NCBI RefSeq assembly: GCF_900172235.1 | Contig: NZ_FWFQ01000018.1 | Location: forward strand, 19,861 to 83,860 | DNA: 64,000 bases | DNA from: Pseudoruegeria aquimaris | Lineage (GTDB): Bacteria > Pseudomonadota > Alphaproteobacteria > Rhodobacterales > Rhodobacteraceae | Reading direction: 5' to 3' | Shown: positions 16,637 through 25,543 of the stretch, in pieces | Layout of the letters: each line of letters opens with the position of its first letter | Position numbering within the stretch: the stretch's first letter is position 1 | The notes under the pieces: model-generated | The model's database searches: none | Told to the model about the DNA's origin: nothing | The model's input: only the letters and a program-made list of their open reading frames with translations | Translations under genes and position numbers: made by a program

Positions 16637-17560
16637 ATGGCCATCGCTGAAATTCAGGGGCAGAGCACGGAAGACGTGCGCCCGCCGGTCAGGTTGTTTC
16701 GGAACCTGAACGCAAAAATCGCATCCATTCCAATGATCATGACGGCAGTCTTCGTCTTCATCGGCTGCACCGTCTGGACGATCGTCCATTCCTTCACGAA
16801 ATCCCGGCTCCTGCCGAAACTGGATTTCGTGGGACTCGACCAATACGAGCGCCTCTGGGGCACGCGGCGCTGGCTCGTGTCCATCGAGAACCTCGCGATC
16901 TACGGCATCTGCTCGCTGGTCCTGAGCCTCGTCATCGGCTTCACGCTGGCGGCGCTGCTGGATCGCAAGATCCGCTTCGAAAACACCTTCCGCACCATCC
17001 TGCTCTATCCCTTCGCGCTTTCGTTCATCGTGACGGGCCTCGTGTGGCAGTGGATCCTGAACCCGGATTTCGGCATCCAGAGCGTGGTGCGCGGCTGGGG
17101 GTGGGAGAGCTTCACCTTCGATCCGCTCTACAACCCGGACATCGTGATCTTCGGCATCCTGATCGCCGGCATCTGGCAGGGTTCGGGCTTCATCATGGTG
17201 GTGATGCTGGCCGGCCTGCGCGGCATCGACGAAGAAATCTGGAAAGCCGCCCGCGTGGACGGCATCCCGACGTGGAAAACATACATCTTCGTGGTGATCC
17301 CGATGATGCGCCCGGTCTTCGTGACGGCGCTGGTGCTGATCACCTCGGGCATCGTGAAGGTCTACGATCTCGTGGTGGCGCAAACCTCGGGCGGCCCCGG
17401 CATCGCCTCGGAAGTGCCCGCCAAATACGTCTACGACAAGATGTTCCAGGCTCAGAACCTGGGGCAGGGCTTCGCGGCCTCCACGATGATGCTGCTGAGC
17501 GTCGTCATCATCCTGATCCCCTGGGCCTATCTCGAATTCGGAGGCAAGAAACGTGGCTGA
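16637..17560 (+). CDS. Sugar ABC transporter permease (MalF type)
   Basis: Inner-membrane permease, 307 aa, with about six transmembrane segments, the first near residues 32-55. The EAA-type ATPase-contact loop is DEEIWKAARVDGIPTWKTY. The ATG at 16637 follows GGGGGAGA. It overlaps the second permease gene by 8 bp. It should form the heterodimeric channel with the next gene product and work with the family 1 binding protein upstream. Confidence 0.9.
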   Translation: MAIAEIQGQSTEDVRPPVRLFRNLNAKIASIPMIMTAVFVFIGCTVWTIVHSFTKSRLLPKLDFVGLDQYERLWGTRRWLVSIENLAIYGICSLVLSLVIGFTLAALLDRKIRFENTFRTILLYPFALSFIVTGLVWQWILNPDFGIQSVVRGWGWESFTFDPLYNPDIVIFGILIAGIWQGSGFIMVVMLAGLRGIDEEIWKAARVDGIPTWKTYIFVVIPMMRPVFVTALVLITSGIVKVYDLVVAQTSGGPGIASEVPAKYVYDKMFQAQNLGQGFAASTMMLLSVVIILIPWAYLEFGGKKRG

Positions 17561-18458
17561 CACGACCGCACAGAATGGTTCCGAACCCTGGGGCCCCAAA
17601 CCGCGCAAGCGCTTTTCCCGCAAGAACATCATGCTCTACGGCACGCTGCTGATGGTCTCCATCTACTACGCCCTGCCGCTTTACGTGATGATCGTGACCT
17701 CGCTGAAAGGCATGCCCGAGATCCGCATGGGCAATGTCTTCGGCCCGCCGATGGAGATCACCTTCGAGCCCTGGGTCAAGGCCTGGGCCGAAGCCTGCAC
17801 CGGCATCAACTGCGACGGCCTGAGCCGTGGCTTCTGGAACTCGGTGCGCATCCTCGTGCCCTCGGTGATCCTGTCGATCGCCGTGGCTTCGGTGAACGGC
17901 TACGCGCTGGCCAACTGGAAGTTCAAGGGCGCGGACGTGTTCTTCACCATCCTGATCCTCGGCGCCTTCATCCCCTACCAGGTGATGATCTACCCGATCG
18001 TGATCCTGCTGCGCGAGCTGGGCCTCTACGGCGGCCTCTGGGGCCTCGTGCTGGTGCACACGATTTTCGGGATGCCGATCCTGACCCTGCTGTTCCGCAA
18101 CTATTTCACCGCGATGCCCGAAGAGCTCTTCAAGGCCGCGCGCGTGGACGGGGCCGGCTTCTGGGGGATCTACTTCCGCATCATGCTGCCGATGAGCCTG
18201 CCGATCTTCGTGGTCGCGATGATCCTTCAGGTCACCGGCATCTGGAACGACTTCCTCTTCGGGGTGATCTACACCAAGCCCGATCTCTACCCGATGACCG
18301 TTCAGCTCAACAACATCGTCAACTCGGTGCAGGGCGTGAAGGAATACAACGTGAACATGGCGGCCACCCTGCTGACCGGCCTCGTTCCGCTCGTCATCTA
18401 CTTCGCCTCCGGCAAACTCTTCGTCCGCGGCATCGCTGCCGGCGCCGTGAAAGGATAA
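17553..18458 (+). CDS. Sugar ABC transporter permease (MalG type)
   Basis: Second inner-membrane permease, 301 aa, start at 17553 (GTG) within the 3' end of the previous gene. About six transmembrane segments are visible, and the EAA loop is PEELFKAARVDGAGFWGIYF. The periplasmic segment between helices 1 and 2 contains a CTGINC cysteine pair, which is not usual for the family. It is followed 6 bp later by the ATPase gene. Confidence 0.9.
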   Translation: MADTTAQNGSEPWGPKPRKRFSRKNIMLYGTLLMVSIYYALPLYVMIVTSLKGMPEIRMGNVFGPPMEITFEPWVKAWAEACTGINCDGLSRGFWNSVRILVPSVILSIAVASVNGYALANWKFKGADVFFTILILGAFIPYQVMIYPIVILLRELGLYGGLWGLVLVHTIFGMPILTLLFRNYFTAMPEELFKAARVDGAGFWGIYFRIMLPMSLPIFVVAMILQVTGIWNDFLFGVIYTKPDLYPMTVQLNNIVNSVQGVKEYNVNMAATLLTGLVPLVIYFASGKLFVRGIAAGAVKG

Positions 18459-18464
18459 TCCGTC

Positions 18465-19610
18465 ATGGGATACACTTCCGAAAACCTCGCGGAGATCGCG
18501 ATCGACACCCCGCAGACGCTCGCGGAGCCGTCCGTCCGCATCAAGAACCTGGATCTGAACTTCGGCTCGGTGAAGGTGCTTCAGAACCTCAACCTCGACG
18601 TGGGCAAGGGCGAGTTTCTCGTCCTGCTCGGCTCCTCGGGCTGCGGGAAATCCACCCTGCTGAACTGCATCGCGGGGCTGCTGGACGTCTCCGGCGGGCA
18701 GATCTTCATCAACGGCAAGAACGTCACCTGGTCCGAGCCCAGCGAGCGCGGCATCGGCATGGTGTTCCAGTCCTACGCGCTCTATCCGCAGATGACGGTC
18801 GAGGGGAACCTCTCCTTCGGGCTCAAGAACGCCCGCATCCCGAAGGAGGAGATCGCCAAGCGCGTGGCCCGCGCCGCCGAGATCCTGCAGATCGAGCCCC
18901 TGCTCAAGCGCAAGCCCTCCGCCCTGTCGGGCGGCCAACGGCAGCGGGTGGCCATCGGCCGCGCGCTGGTGCGCGACGTGGACGTGTTCCTCTTCGATGA
19001 ACCGCTCTCCAACCTCGACGCCAAGCTGCGCGCCGACCTGCGCGTGGAGATCAAGCGGCTGCACAACCAGCTCGACAACACGATGATCTACGTCACCCAC
19101 GATCAGGTCGAGGCCATGACGCTGGCCGACCGGATCGCCATCATGAAAGGCGGCAAGATCCAGCAGCTTGCCGCCCCGGGCGAAATCTACAACCGCCCGG
19201 TCAACAAATACGTCGCCGGGTTCATCGGATCTCCCTCGATGAACTTCCTGCAGGGCAACATCCAGACCGGTGACACGGATGTCTTCCTGTCCGGCGACGT
19301 ATCCATTCCCCTCGCCGGCTACGCCTTCGACGGGCTGGGCCGGTCGCCGGGCAAGGCGTGGCTGGGCATCCGCCCGGAGCACATCCTGACCGGCGCCGAG
19401 GCCGAGGCCGCGCCGTTCAACACGCAGGCCGTCATCGAGATCGTGGAGCCGATGGGCTCCGACACGCTGGTCTGGACCCAGCTCGCCGGCGAGCGCATCC
19501 GCATCCGCATGGATGGCCAGTCCGACGTCCGCGAGGGCGACACCATCACAATTGGCTTCCACGCCGAACGCGTTTCGCTGTTCGACGAGGCGACCGAAAA
19601 CAGGATCTGA
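18465..19610 (+). CDS. Sugar ABC transporter ATP-binding protein (MalK/UgpC type)
   Basis: Cytoplasmic ATPase, 381 aa. The N-terminal nucleotide-binding domain carries GSSGCGKSTLLN, the Q-loop MVFQSYALYPQMTV, LSGGQRQRVAIGRALV and VFLFDEPLSNLDAKLR. A C-terminal OB-fold (TOBE) regulatory domain follows, with LGIRPEHI at about residue 300. Such ATPases often serve several family 1 sugar importers. The start is ATG 18465; it is 3 bp from the following isomerase gene. Confidence 0.92.
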   Translation: MGYTSENLAEIAIDTPQTLAEPSVRIKNLDLNFGSVKVLQNLNLDVGKGEFLVLLGSSGCGKSTLLNCIAGLLDVSGGQIFINGKNVTWSEPSERGIGMVFQSYALYPQMTVEGNLSFGLKNARIPKEEIAKRVARAAEILQIEPLLKRKPSALSGGQRQRVAIGRALVRDVDVFLFDEPLSNLDAKLRADLRVEIKRLHNQLDNTMIYVTHDQVEAMTLADRIAIMKGGKIQQLAAPGEIYNRPVNKYVAGFIGSPSMNFLQGNIQTGDTDVFLSGDVSIPLAGYAFDGLGRSPGKAWLGIRPEHILTGAEAEAAPFNTQAVIEIVEPMGSDTLVWTQLAGERIRIRMDGQSDVREGDTITIGFHAERVSLFDEATENRI

Positions 19611-19613
19611 CCC

Positions 19614-20363
19614 ATGACCCTTTCCTTCCAGCTCTACTCGGCGCGCAACTTCACGCCGTGGGACGACGTATTCCGCACCATTTCGGCCCTCGGCTACGAG
19701 GCCGTCGAAGGCTACGGCGCGCTCTACGGCGACACCGACAAGGTGCGCGCGGCGATGGACGCGACCGGGCTTTCCATGCCCACCGCCCACGTCGGGCTCA
19801 TCGACCTCGAGAACGATCTCGCCGGCGTCGTGAAGATCGCGCGCACCCTCGGGATCGAGGCGATCTTCGCCCCCTATCTCGACGCCTCCGAGCGCCCCTC
19901 CGACAGCGCCGGCTGGTCCGGCTTCGCCAAGCGGCTCGACGCGGTGGCCAACAGCCTCGCTGGCGAAGGCATCGCCTTCGGCTGGCACAACCACGACTTC
20001 GAGGTGATCCCGCAGGCCGACGGCTCGATCCCGCTCAAGGTCATCCTCGACGACGCGCCGGGCCTCGCCTGGGAAGCCGACATCGCCTGGATCGAGCGCG
20101 GCGGGGCCGACGTCATGGCCTGGATCGACAGCTACGGCGGCCGCATCAACGCGATCCACGTGAAGGACATCGCCCCGGAGGGCGAAAACGCCGACGAGGA
20201 CGGCTGGGCCGATGTCGGCGAGGGCGTGATGGACTGGAAAGCCATCCTGAACGCCGTGAAGACGAAAACGCCGGCCAAGTATTTCGTGATGGAACACGAC
20301 AACCCGAACGATCTGACCCGTTTCGCGACCCGCTCCATCAACAACCTGAAAACCTTCGGATAA
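19614..20363 (+). CDS. Sugar phosphate isomerase/epimerase
   Basis: A 249-aa xylose isomerase-like TIM barrel, shorter than the left-arm paralogue. Metal-site segments are GWHNHDFEV, LDDAPGLAWEADIAWIERGG, NAIHVKDIAPEG and FVMEHDNPND. It follows the ATPase by 3 bp and precedes a Gfo/Idh gene by 12 bp, the common arrangement for keto-sugar or inositol-type catabolism. The specific substrate is not evident. Confidence 0.84.
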   Translation: MTLSFQLYSARNFTPWDDVFRTISALGYEAVEGYGALYGDTDKVRAAMDATGLSMPTAHVGLIDLENDLAGVVKIARTLGIEAIFAPYLDASERPSDSAGWSGFAKRLDAVANSLAGEGIAFGWHNHDFEVIPQADGSIPLKVILDDAPGLAWEADIAWIERGGADVMAWIDSYGGRINAIHVKDIAPEGENADEDGWADVGEGVMDWKAILNAVKTKTPAKYFVMEHDNPNDLTRFATRSINNLKTFG

Positions 20364-20375
20364 AGGCCAAGCACC

Positions 20376-21503
20376 ATGGCAGACACTCTTGGCGTCGGCA
20401 TCCTCGGATGCGGCAACATCTCGGCGGCCTACCTGCGCCTCGCCCCCCTGTTCAAGGGCATAGAGGTGCGCGCTGTGGCGGACATCAACCCGGCCGCGGC
20501 GGAAGCGCGGGCCGGCGAATTCGGCGTGCGCGCCGAAAGCGTGGAAGGGCTGATGGCGGCGGATGACGTGGACATCATCGTCAACCTCACCATCCCCAAC
20601 GCGCATTTCGAAACCTCCATGGCGGCGCTGCGCGCGGGCAAGCACGTATACTCCGAAAAGCCCTTCGTGCTGTCCCTCGAAGAAGGCCAGCAGATCAAGG
20701 CGCTCTCGGAAGAGAAGGGCCTGCGCGTGGGTTCCGCGCCCGACACCTTCCTTGGCGGCGTCCATCAGCAGGCGCGCCACCTGATCGATTCCGGCGCGGT
20801 GGGCAAGATCACCTCGGGCACGGCCCACGTGATGAGCTTCGGGCTGGAGCACTGGCACCCCAACCCGGATTTCTTCTTCCAGCCCGGCGCCGGCCCGGTG
20901 CTCGACATCGGCCCCTACTACGTGACCAACCTGATCCAGCTGATCGGCCCGGTCGCCCGCGTGTCGGCCATGACGGCCACCCCGCGCACCAAACGGCTCA
21001 TCACCAGCCAGCCGCGCCACGGCGAATACGTCGAGGTCACCACCCCCACCACGATCCACGCGCTGCTGGAATTCCACTCCGGCGCCGTGGTGACGCTTGG
21101 CACCAGCTGGGACGTCTTCAGCCACCGCCACGGCAACATGGAGCTCTACGGCGAGTCCGGCACGCTCTACGTGCCCGATCCGAACTTCTTCGGTGGCACG
21201 CTGGAGATGACGGACAAGACGGAGCCGGCCGCCCTTCCGGGGGGCTGGGATCACCCCTTCGCCGTGGTCAACGACGAGAAGGAAGGCCGCGCGAACTACC
21301 GCACCGCCGGGCTCGCCGACATGGCCATCGCCATCCAGGAAGGCCGGCCGCACCGCTGCAACCAGGAGCTCGCCCTGCACGCGGTGGACGTGATGACCTC
21401 GATCCTCGCGGCCGGCGAAAGCCGCAAGGTGCTCGACATCACCACCACCTGCGAGCGGCCCGAGGCCCTCGGCCCGGAGGCCGCCCGCGCGCTGATGAAG
21501 TAA
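20376..21503 (+). CDS. Gfo/Idh/MocA family sugar dehydrogenase
   Basis: A 375-aa oxidoreductase with the Rossmann motif GVGILGCGNISAAYLRL and the family motif YSEKPFVLS near residue 95. The C-terminal domain contains GPVLDIGPYYVTNLIQLIGPV, where Asp and Tyr occupy the position of the usual active-site block. It is last in the sugar ABC operon and is followed by a terminator hairpin. It is not a close copy of the left-arm family member, so the two probably act on different steps. Confidence 0.86.
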   Translation: MADTLGVGILGCGNISAAYLRLAPLFKGIEVRAVADINPAAAEARAGEFGVRAESVEGLMAADDVDIIVNLTIPNAHFETSMAALRAGKHVYSEKPFVLSLEEGQQIKALSEEKGLRVGSAPDTFLGGVHQQARHLIDSGAVGKITSGTAHVMSFGLEHWHPNPDFFFQPGAGPVLDIGPYYVTNLIQLIGPVARVSAMTATPRTKRLITSQPRHGEYVEVTTPTTIHALLEFHSGAVVTLGTSWDVFSHRHGNMELYGESGTLYVPDPNFFGGTLEMTDKTEPAALPGGWDHPFAVVNDEKEGRANYRTAGLADMAIAIQEGRPHRCNQELALHAVDVMTSILAAGESRKVLDITTTCERPEALGPEAARALMK

Positions 21504-21529
21504 CAGGCCGCACCACGAGGCTTCCAATG

Positions 21530-21561
21530 ACACCGCCGTGCGCATCCGCGTGCGGCGGTGT
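21530..21561. terminator. Terminator between sugar operon and ABC exporter genes
   Basis: ACACCGCCG (21530-21538) pairs with CGGCGGTGT (21553-21561) around a 14-nt loop, in the 71-bp gap between convergent genes. It can act on either strand. Confidence 0.65.
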
Positions 21562-21574
21562 TGCCGTTTCGGCT

Positions 21575-22720
21575 TCAGTCCAACCGCTTGCGGAACCGCA
21601 GCGCCGCGACGATGAGCCCGAGGATGGCGAAGCCGGCGAGGAACCACAGGTGCCCAGACAGCTCCGCAAGCCCCGCATCACGCAGCACCACGCCCCGGAT
21701 CGCGACCATGAAATGGGTTGCCGGCAGCACGTCGGCGATGCGCTGCGCCGCAACTGGCATCCCTTCGTAAGGAAACATGAAGCCCGAGAGCAGGATCGAG
21801 GGCAGCAGGAAGAACACCGTCATCTGCATCGCCTGAAGCTGGCTCTTGGCCACGGTGGAGATGACCAGCCCCAGCGAAAGGCTGGCAAGGATGAACAGCA
21901 GCGTCACCACGAAGAGATCGGCCAGCGTGCCCTGCATCGGTACGTTGAACACCAGTTTCCCGAGCCCGAGGATGATGCCCACCTGGATGAAACCGATCAC
22001 CATGTAGGGGATGATCTTGCCGACCATCAGTTCGATCGGGCGGATCGGCGTGGTGATGAGCATCTCGGTGTTGCCGCGCTCGGTTTCGCGCACGATGGCC
22101 GCCGAGGTGAACATGATCATCGTCATCGTCAGGATGATCCCAACGAGGCCGGGGACGATGTTCACCACCGTGCGCTGTTCCGGGTTGTAGTAGAAGGCCA
22201 CCTCGAAGGTGGGCACGCTGCGGTTGGCCGGCTTGCGGAACAGCTCCGCCAGCGGCATGGCCCGCAGGCTGCGGATGGCGCCGGCGACCACGGTATCGGA
22301 GCCATCCACGATCCATTGCGCCACGGGGCGCGCGGTGACGTCATCGGTGGAGGGCGGCGTGGCAAAGCCGGTGGCCGGGCTGGTCACGGCCCTCTGGTAA
22401 AGGTCTTCCGGAATGATGAACGCCGCGCGCACCTTGGCGCCGGCGATCAACCGTTCGGCCTCGTCCACGTCCACGGTGCGCTCAGTGAAGGTGACGACCT
22501 GCGTGGCCTCCACCATCTGCACCAGAGCGCGGCTCAGGCCGGATTGGCTGTGGTCCACCAGCACCGCCGGGATGTGGCGCAGGTTGGTGTTGATGGCGAA
22601 GCCGAAGAGCAGAAGCTGGATCAACGGGATCATCACCACCATGCCGAAGGTGAGTCTGTCCCGGCGCAGCTGCCAGATCTCCTTGCGCAGCACCGCGAGG
22701 ATCCGCCTGAGCGCCGTCAT
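21575..22720 (-). CDS. ABC-2 type exporter permease (YbhS/YhhJ type)
   Basis: Inner-membrane permease, 381 aa. One helix near residues 25-45 precedes a large extracytoplasmic domain (about 46-175), then five more helices, with ETERGNTEMLITTPIRPIELMVGKIIPY as the typical ABC-2 amphipathic segment. The start overlaps the ATPase stop in an ATGA junction. With the ATPase and HlyD protein upstream it forms a drug- or lipid-type efflux pump. The substrate is not deducible. Confidence 0.88.
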   Translation of the reverse strand: MTALRRILAVLRKEIWQLRRDRLTFGMVVMIPLIQLLLFGFAINTNLRHIPAVLVDHSQSGLSRALVQMVEATQVVTFTERTVDVDEAERLIAGAKVRAAFIIPEDLYQRAVTSPATGFATPPSTDDVTARPVAQWIVDGSDTVVAGAIRSLRAMPLAELFRKPANRSVPTFEVAFYYNPEQRTVVNIVPGLVGIILTMTMIMFTSAAIVRETERGNTEMLITTPIRPIELMVGKIIPYMVIGFIQVGIILGLGKLVFNVPMQGTLADLFVVTLLFILASLSLGLVISTVAKSQLQAMQMTVFFLLPSILLSGFMFPYEGMPVAAQRIADVLPATHFMVAIRGVVLRDAGLAELSGHLWFLAGFAILGLIVAALRFRKRLD

Positions 22721-23652
22721 GCCGCGGCATCCTCACCCGGCGCGTGCCGTGTTGCCACCACGAAGACGTCTTCGAGGTTCGGCCGCACCACATGGGCTTC
22801 TGCCCCCGCCGTCACGGCCTCGCGCACCAGCGCCACGGGATCGTTCTCCGAACGATCCACGAGCACACGCAGCCGCGTGCCGATCTGCGCCACGCTGATC
22901 ACCGAGGGCCGGCCCTGCATGGCGCGTTTCGCGGCACGGAGATCGCCGCCCTCCACCTGGACCACCTGCGCGGGGAGCCCCGCCATCAGCGCGTCTGGTG
23001 CTCCGTCGGCACGTTTGCGGCCCTGATCCAGAATGGCGATCTGCTGGCAGCGCTCCGCTTCGTCCATGAAATGGGTGGAGACGATGATCGTCACCCCTGC
23101 GGCCGAAAGATCGAACAGCGTTTCCCAGAAATCGCGGCGTGTTTCGGGGTCCACCGCCGAGGTCGGCTCATCCAGAAACAACAGCCCCGGCTCGTGCAGC
23201 ACCGCCGCCGCAAGCGCCAGCCTTTGCCGCTGCCCGCCGCTCATCGAGCCGGCCATCTGGCGCGTCAGATCCTCCAGATCGAACCGCGCGAGCACATCGT
23301 CGATCCGCCGCCGGCGGCGGGCGGCGTTCATGCCGTGGATGTCGGCGGTGAAACGCAGGTTTTCCGCCACCGTGAGATCCCGGTAGAGCGAAAAGGTCTG
23401 CGTCATGTAGCCGATCTCGCGCTTGAGCGCCTCGGCCTCGGCAGGCAGCGCGTGGCCCAGCACCCGCGCCGCGCCCGCGCTGGGGCGCAGCAGGCCCGTC
23501 AGCAGGCGCATCGTGGTGGTTTTTCCGCAGCCGTTGGGCCCGAGGAACCCGAAGATCGTGCCCGCCGGCACCGCCAGATCCAGCGCATCCACCGCGCGCT
23601 TTTCTCCGAAGGCCCGGGTGAGTCCGCTGGCTTCGACAGCAAGCCCGCTCAC
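22717..23652 (-). CDS. ABC exporter ATP-binding protein
   Basis: A 311-aa ATPase with GPNGCGKTTTMRLL, MSGGQRQRLALAAAV and LLFLDEPTSAVDPETRR. The start is placed at GTG 23652 ([11 protein letters not shown]), because it overlaps the HlyD stop as GTGA and all residues after it fit the family; the longer frame to 23796 is the antisense-free extension into hlyD and lacks homology. It is a single domain, unlike the double-domain YbhF. It is coupled at both ends by 4-bp overlaps. Confidence 0.88.
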   Translation of the reverse strand: MSGLAVEASGLTRAFGEKRAVDALDLAVPAGTIFGFLGPNGCGKTTTMRLLTGLLRPSAGAARVLGHALPAEAEALKREIGYMTQTFSLYRDLTVAENLRFTADIHGMNAARRRRRIDDVLARFDLEDLTRQMAGSMSGGQRQRLALAAAVLHEPGLLFLDEPTSAVDPETRRDFWETLFDLSAAGVTIIVSTHFMDEAERCQQIAILDQGRKRADGAPDALMAGLPAQVVQVEGGDLRAAKRAMQGRPSVISVAQIGTRLRVLVDRSENDPVALVREAVTAGAEAHVVRPNLEDVFVVATRHAPGEDAAA

Positions 23653-24614
23653 GGCAGATCCACCTGCACGGGGATACCCAGCGGCAGATCGGGATCGGCC
23701 TCCGGCAGCAGGATCTCCGCCCGATAGACGAGCCGGCCCCGTTCTTCCTGGTTGAGCGCGTAATAGGGCGTGAAGGCCGGATCGGCGCTGATCCACCGCA
23801 CCACCCCTTCCAAGGGCTCGGGAACGCCGTCCACATGGACGCTGAGGCGATCCCCTTCCCGTATCCCTGCCCGGTGTGCCTCGGGAATGTAGACGCGCGC
23901 CAGCGGTGCTTCGCCGGCGAGGATGATGGCCACGGGGCTGCCCACGGTCACCCGCTCCCCGAGGTTCCAGGGCAGGCTGTCGAGGATACCGGCACGGCTG
24001 GCGGTGATCGTCAGTTCGGCGAGACGGGCGCGCTCTGCCGCAAGCGCCGCCTCCGCGGCGTCCACGTCGGCGCGGGCGCGGCGCAGATCCTCTTCCCGCG
24101 CGCCGACGCGCAGTTCTTTCAGGGATTGTTCGGCCGCGCTGAGCGAAGCCCGCGCGGCGTCGCGGCGGGCTTCGTCGGCCTCCAGCCGCGCCACCGTGGC
24201 GGCATCCGCCTCCACCAGCCGGCGATCTCGTTCATAGACACTTTCGGCCTCGCGCAGTTCCGCCTTTCGAGCTGCCACATTAGCCTCGGCCACCGCGATC
24301 TCTTCCGGCCGCGCCCCGGCCACGAGCTTGTCCAGCGCGGCCTGCGCCGAGGCCAGCCGTGCTTCGGCAAGCGCGACGTTCGCGGTCTGGATACGGTCAT
24401 CCAACTGGACGAGCACGGTGCCGGGCTCGACCGGAGCCCCTTCCGCCACCGGCAGCGCCACGACGATCTGGCTTGAGGTTGCCGTGAGTGACACCCGCTC
24501 CCGCGCGGTTTCCCCCAGCGCCACACCTTCCGGCCCGCCGCTGCAATCCTGGAACCATCCCGTGACCAGCAGCGAAACCGCCAGAACGACCCGTGTGCCC
24601 GTTATCAATGCCAT
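23649..24614 (-). CDS. HlyD-family membrane fusion/adaptor protein
   Basis: Periplasmic adaptor of the ABC exporter, 321 aa, anchored by an N-terminal hydrophobic segment (about residues 8-20). An Ala/Glu/Arg-rich stretch at about 80-205 forms the coiled-coil hairpin, flanked by lipoyl-like halves [21 protein letters not shown] and [18 protein letters not shown] cysteine at 24 follows the hydrophobic run, but FQDC is a poor lipobox. No outer-membrane TolC-type gene is adjacent. Confidence 0.85.
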   Translation of the reverse strand: MALITGTRVVLAVSLLVTGWFQDCSGGPEGVALGETARERVSLTATSSQIVVALPVAEGAPVEPGTVLVQLDDRIQTANVALAEARLASAQAALDKLVAGARPEEIAVAEANVAARKAELREAESVYERDRRLVEADAATVARLEADEARRDAARASLSAAEQSLKELRVGAREEDLRRARADVDAAEAALAAERARLAELTITASRAGILDSLPWNLGERVTVGSPVAIILAGEAPLARVYIPEAHRAGIREGDRLSVHVDGVPEPLEGVVRWISADPAFTPYYALNQEERGRLVYRAEILLPEADPDLPLGIPVQVDLP

Positions 24615-24713
24615 GCCAGCCTCCGGCAGGTGCGGGCCACGATGATCCGGCCCGGTTCACCTCAGGGTAGATCAGGCGGTTGGGCTTGCAAAGCCTTCGC
24701 CACAAACGAAAAA

Positions 24714-24735
24714 CCCGCCGCGATGTCGCGGCGGG
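24714..24735 (-). terminator. Rho-independent terminator of the xylFHG operon
   Basis: On the minus strand, CCCGCCGC and GCGGCGGG pair around a 6-nt loop (24714-24735) and are followed by TTTTTCGTTTG. It lies 25 bp after the ATPase stop at 24761. This is the clearest intrinsic terminator in the window. Confidence 0.85.
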
Positions 24736-24760
24736 CCTCAGGAGTTCCGGGCCAAGGGCA

Positions 24761-25528
24761 TCAGCCCTCCGCTTCGGCCTTCTCGTGCGGGTGTTTGCCG
24801 AGGATGATCATGCCCAGCAGATCGTCATCGGTCACGCTGTCCACGTCCACCGTGCCCACGAGCTTGCCGTTCTTCATCACGGAAGCGCGGTCGCAGAGTT
24901 CCATCACGTCGTGGATGTCGTGGCTGATCAGGAAGATGCCGATGCCTTCAGCTTTCAGCTGCTGAATCAGCTCGCTCACCATCTGCGTTTCGTGCGGGCC
25001 GAGCGCGGCGGTGGGCTCATCCATGATCAGGATCTTGGCGTTGAAGTAGACCGCGCGCGCAATGGCGACGGACTGCCGTTGGCCGCCTGAGAGCGCCGAG
25101 ACCGGGGCCGAGAACTTCTCGAAGTTCGGGTTCAGCCGGCCCATGATCTTGCGCGTTTCGGCCTCCATCGCATCATCGTCGACCATGCCCAGCGGGGTCA
25201 CCAGTTCACGGCCGAGGAAGAGGTTGGAGGCGCTGTCGAGGTTGTCGGCCAGAGCCAGCGTCTGGTAGATCGTCTCGATGTTGTATTTGCGCGCGTCGCG
25301 GGGGTTGTTGATCGTGGCCTTCTCGCCGTTGATCCAGATCTCGCCGCCATCGGCCTTGTAGGCCCCGGAGAGGATCTTGATGAGCGTGGATTTGCCGGCG
25401 CCGTTGTGGCCCAGCAGGCCCACCACTTCACCCGGGTAGAGATCCACCGACACGTGATCCACCGCCTTGATGCCACCGAAGGAGATGTGGATGTCCTTCA
25501 TCTCCACGAGAGGGGTTTTCTTGTCCAT
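24761..25528 (-). CDS. xylG: Xylose-type sugar ABC transporter ATP-binding protein, single-domain
   Basis: A 255-aa ATPase of the ribose/xylose family 2 importers, with [31 protein letters not shown] and [17 protein letters not shown]. The classical XylG/RbsA has two fused ATPase domains (about 500 aa), whereas this gene codes for one only and ends cleanly before a terminator. It would therefore act as a homodimer, as in FrcA-type importers of alphaproteobacteria. The assignment to xylose comes from the binding protein. Confidence 0.83.
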   Translation of the reverse strand: MDKKTPLVEMKDIHISFGGIKAVDHVSVDLYPGEVVGLLGHNGAGKSTLIKILSGAYKADGGEIWINGEKATINNPRDARKYNIETIYQTLALADNLDSASNLFLGRELVTPLGMVDDDAMEAETRKIMGRLNPNFEKFSAPVSALSGGQRQSVAIARAVYFNAKILIMDEPTAALGPHETQMVSELIQQLKAEGIGIFLISHDIHDVMELCDRASVMKNGKLVGTVDVDSVTDDDLLGMIILGKHPHEKAEAEG

Positions 25529-25543
25529 CTGTCTTTCCTCCCC

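Noticed and set aside
17508..21647. Very long minus-strand open frame (1379 codons) opposite the sugar ABC operon
   Set aside because: It lies antisense to five well-supported genes, is rich in His, Gly, Ala, Val and Asp, and shows no domain. Such frames arise from GC-rich codon use.
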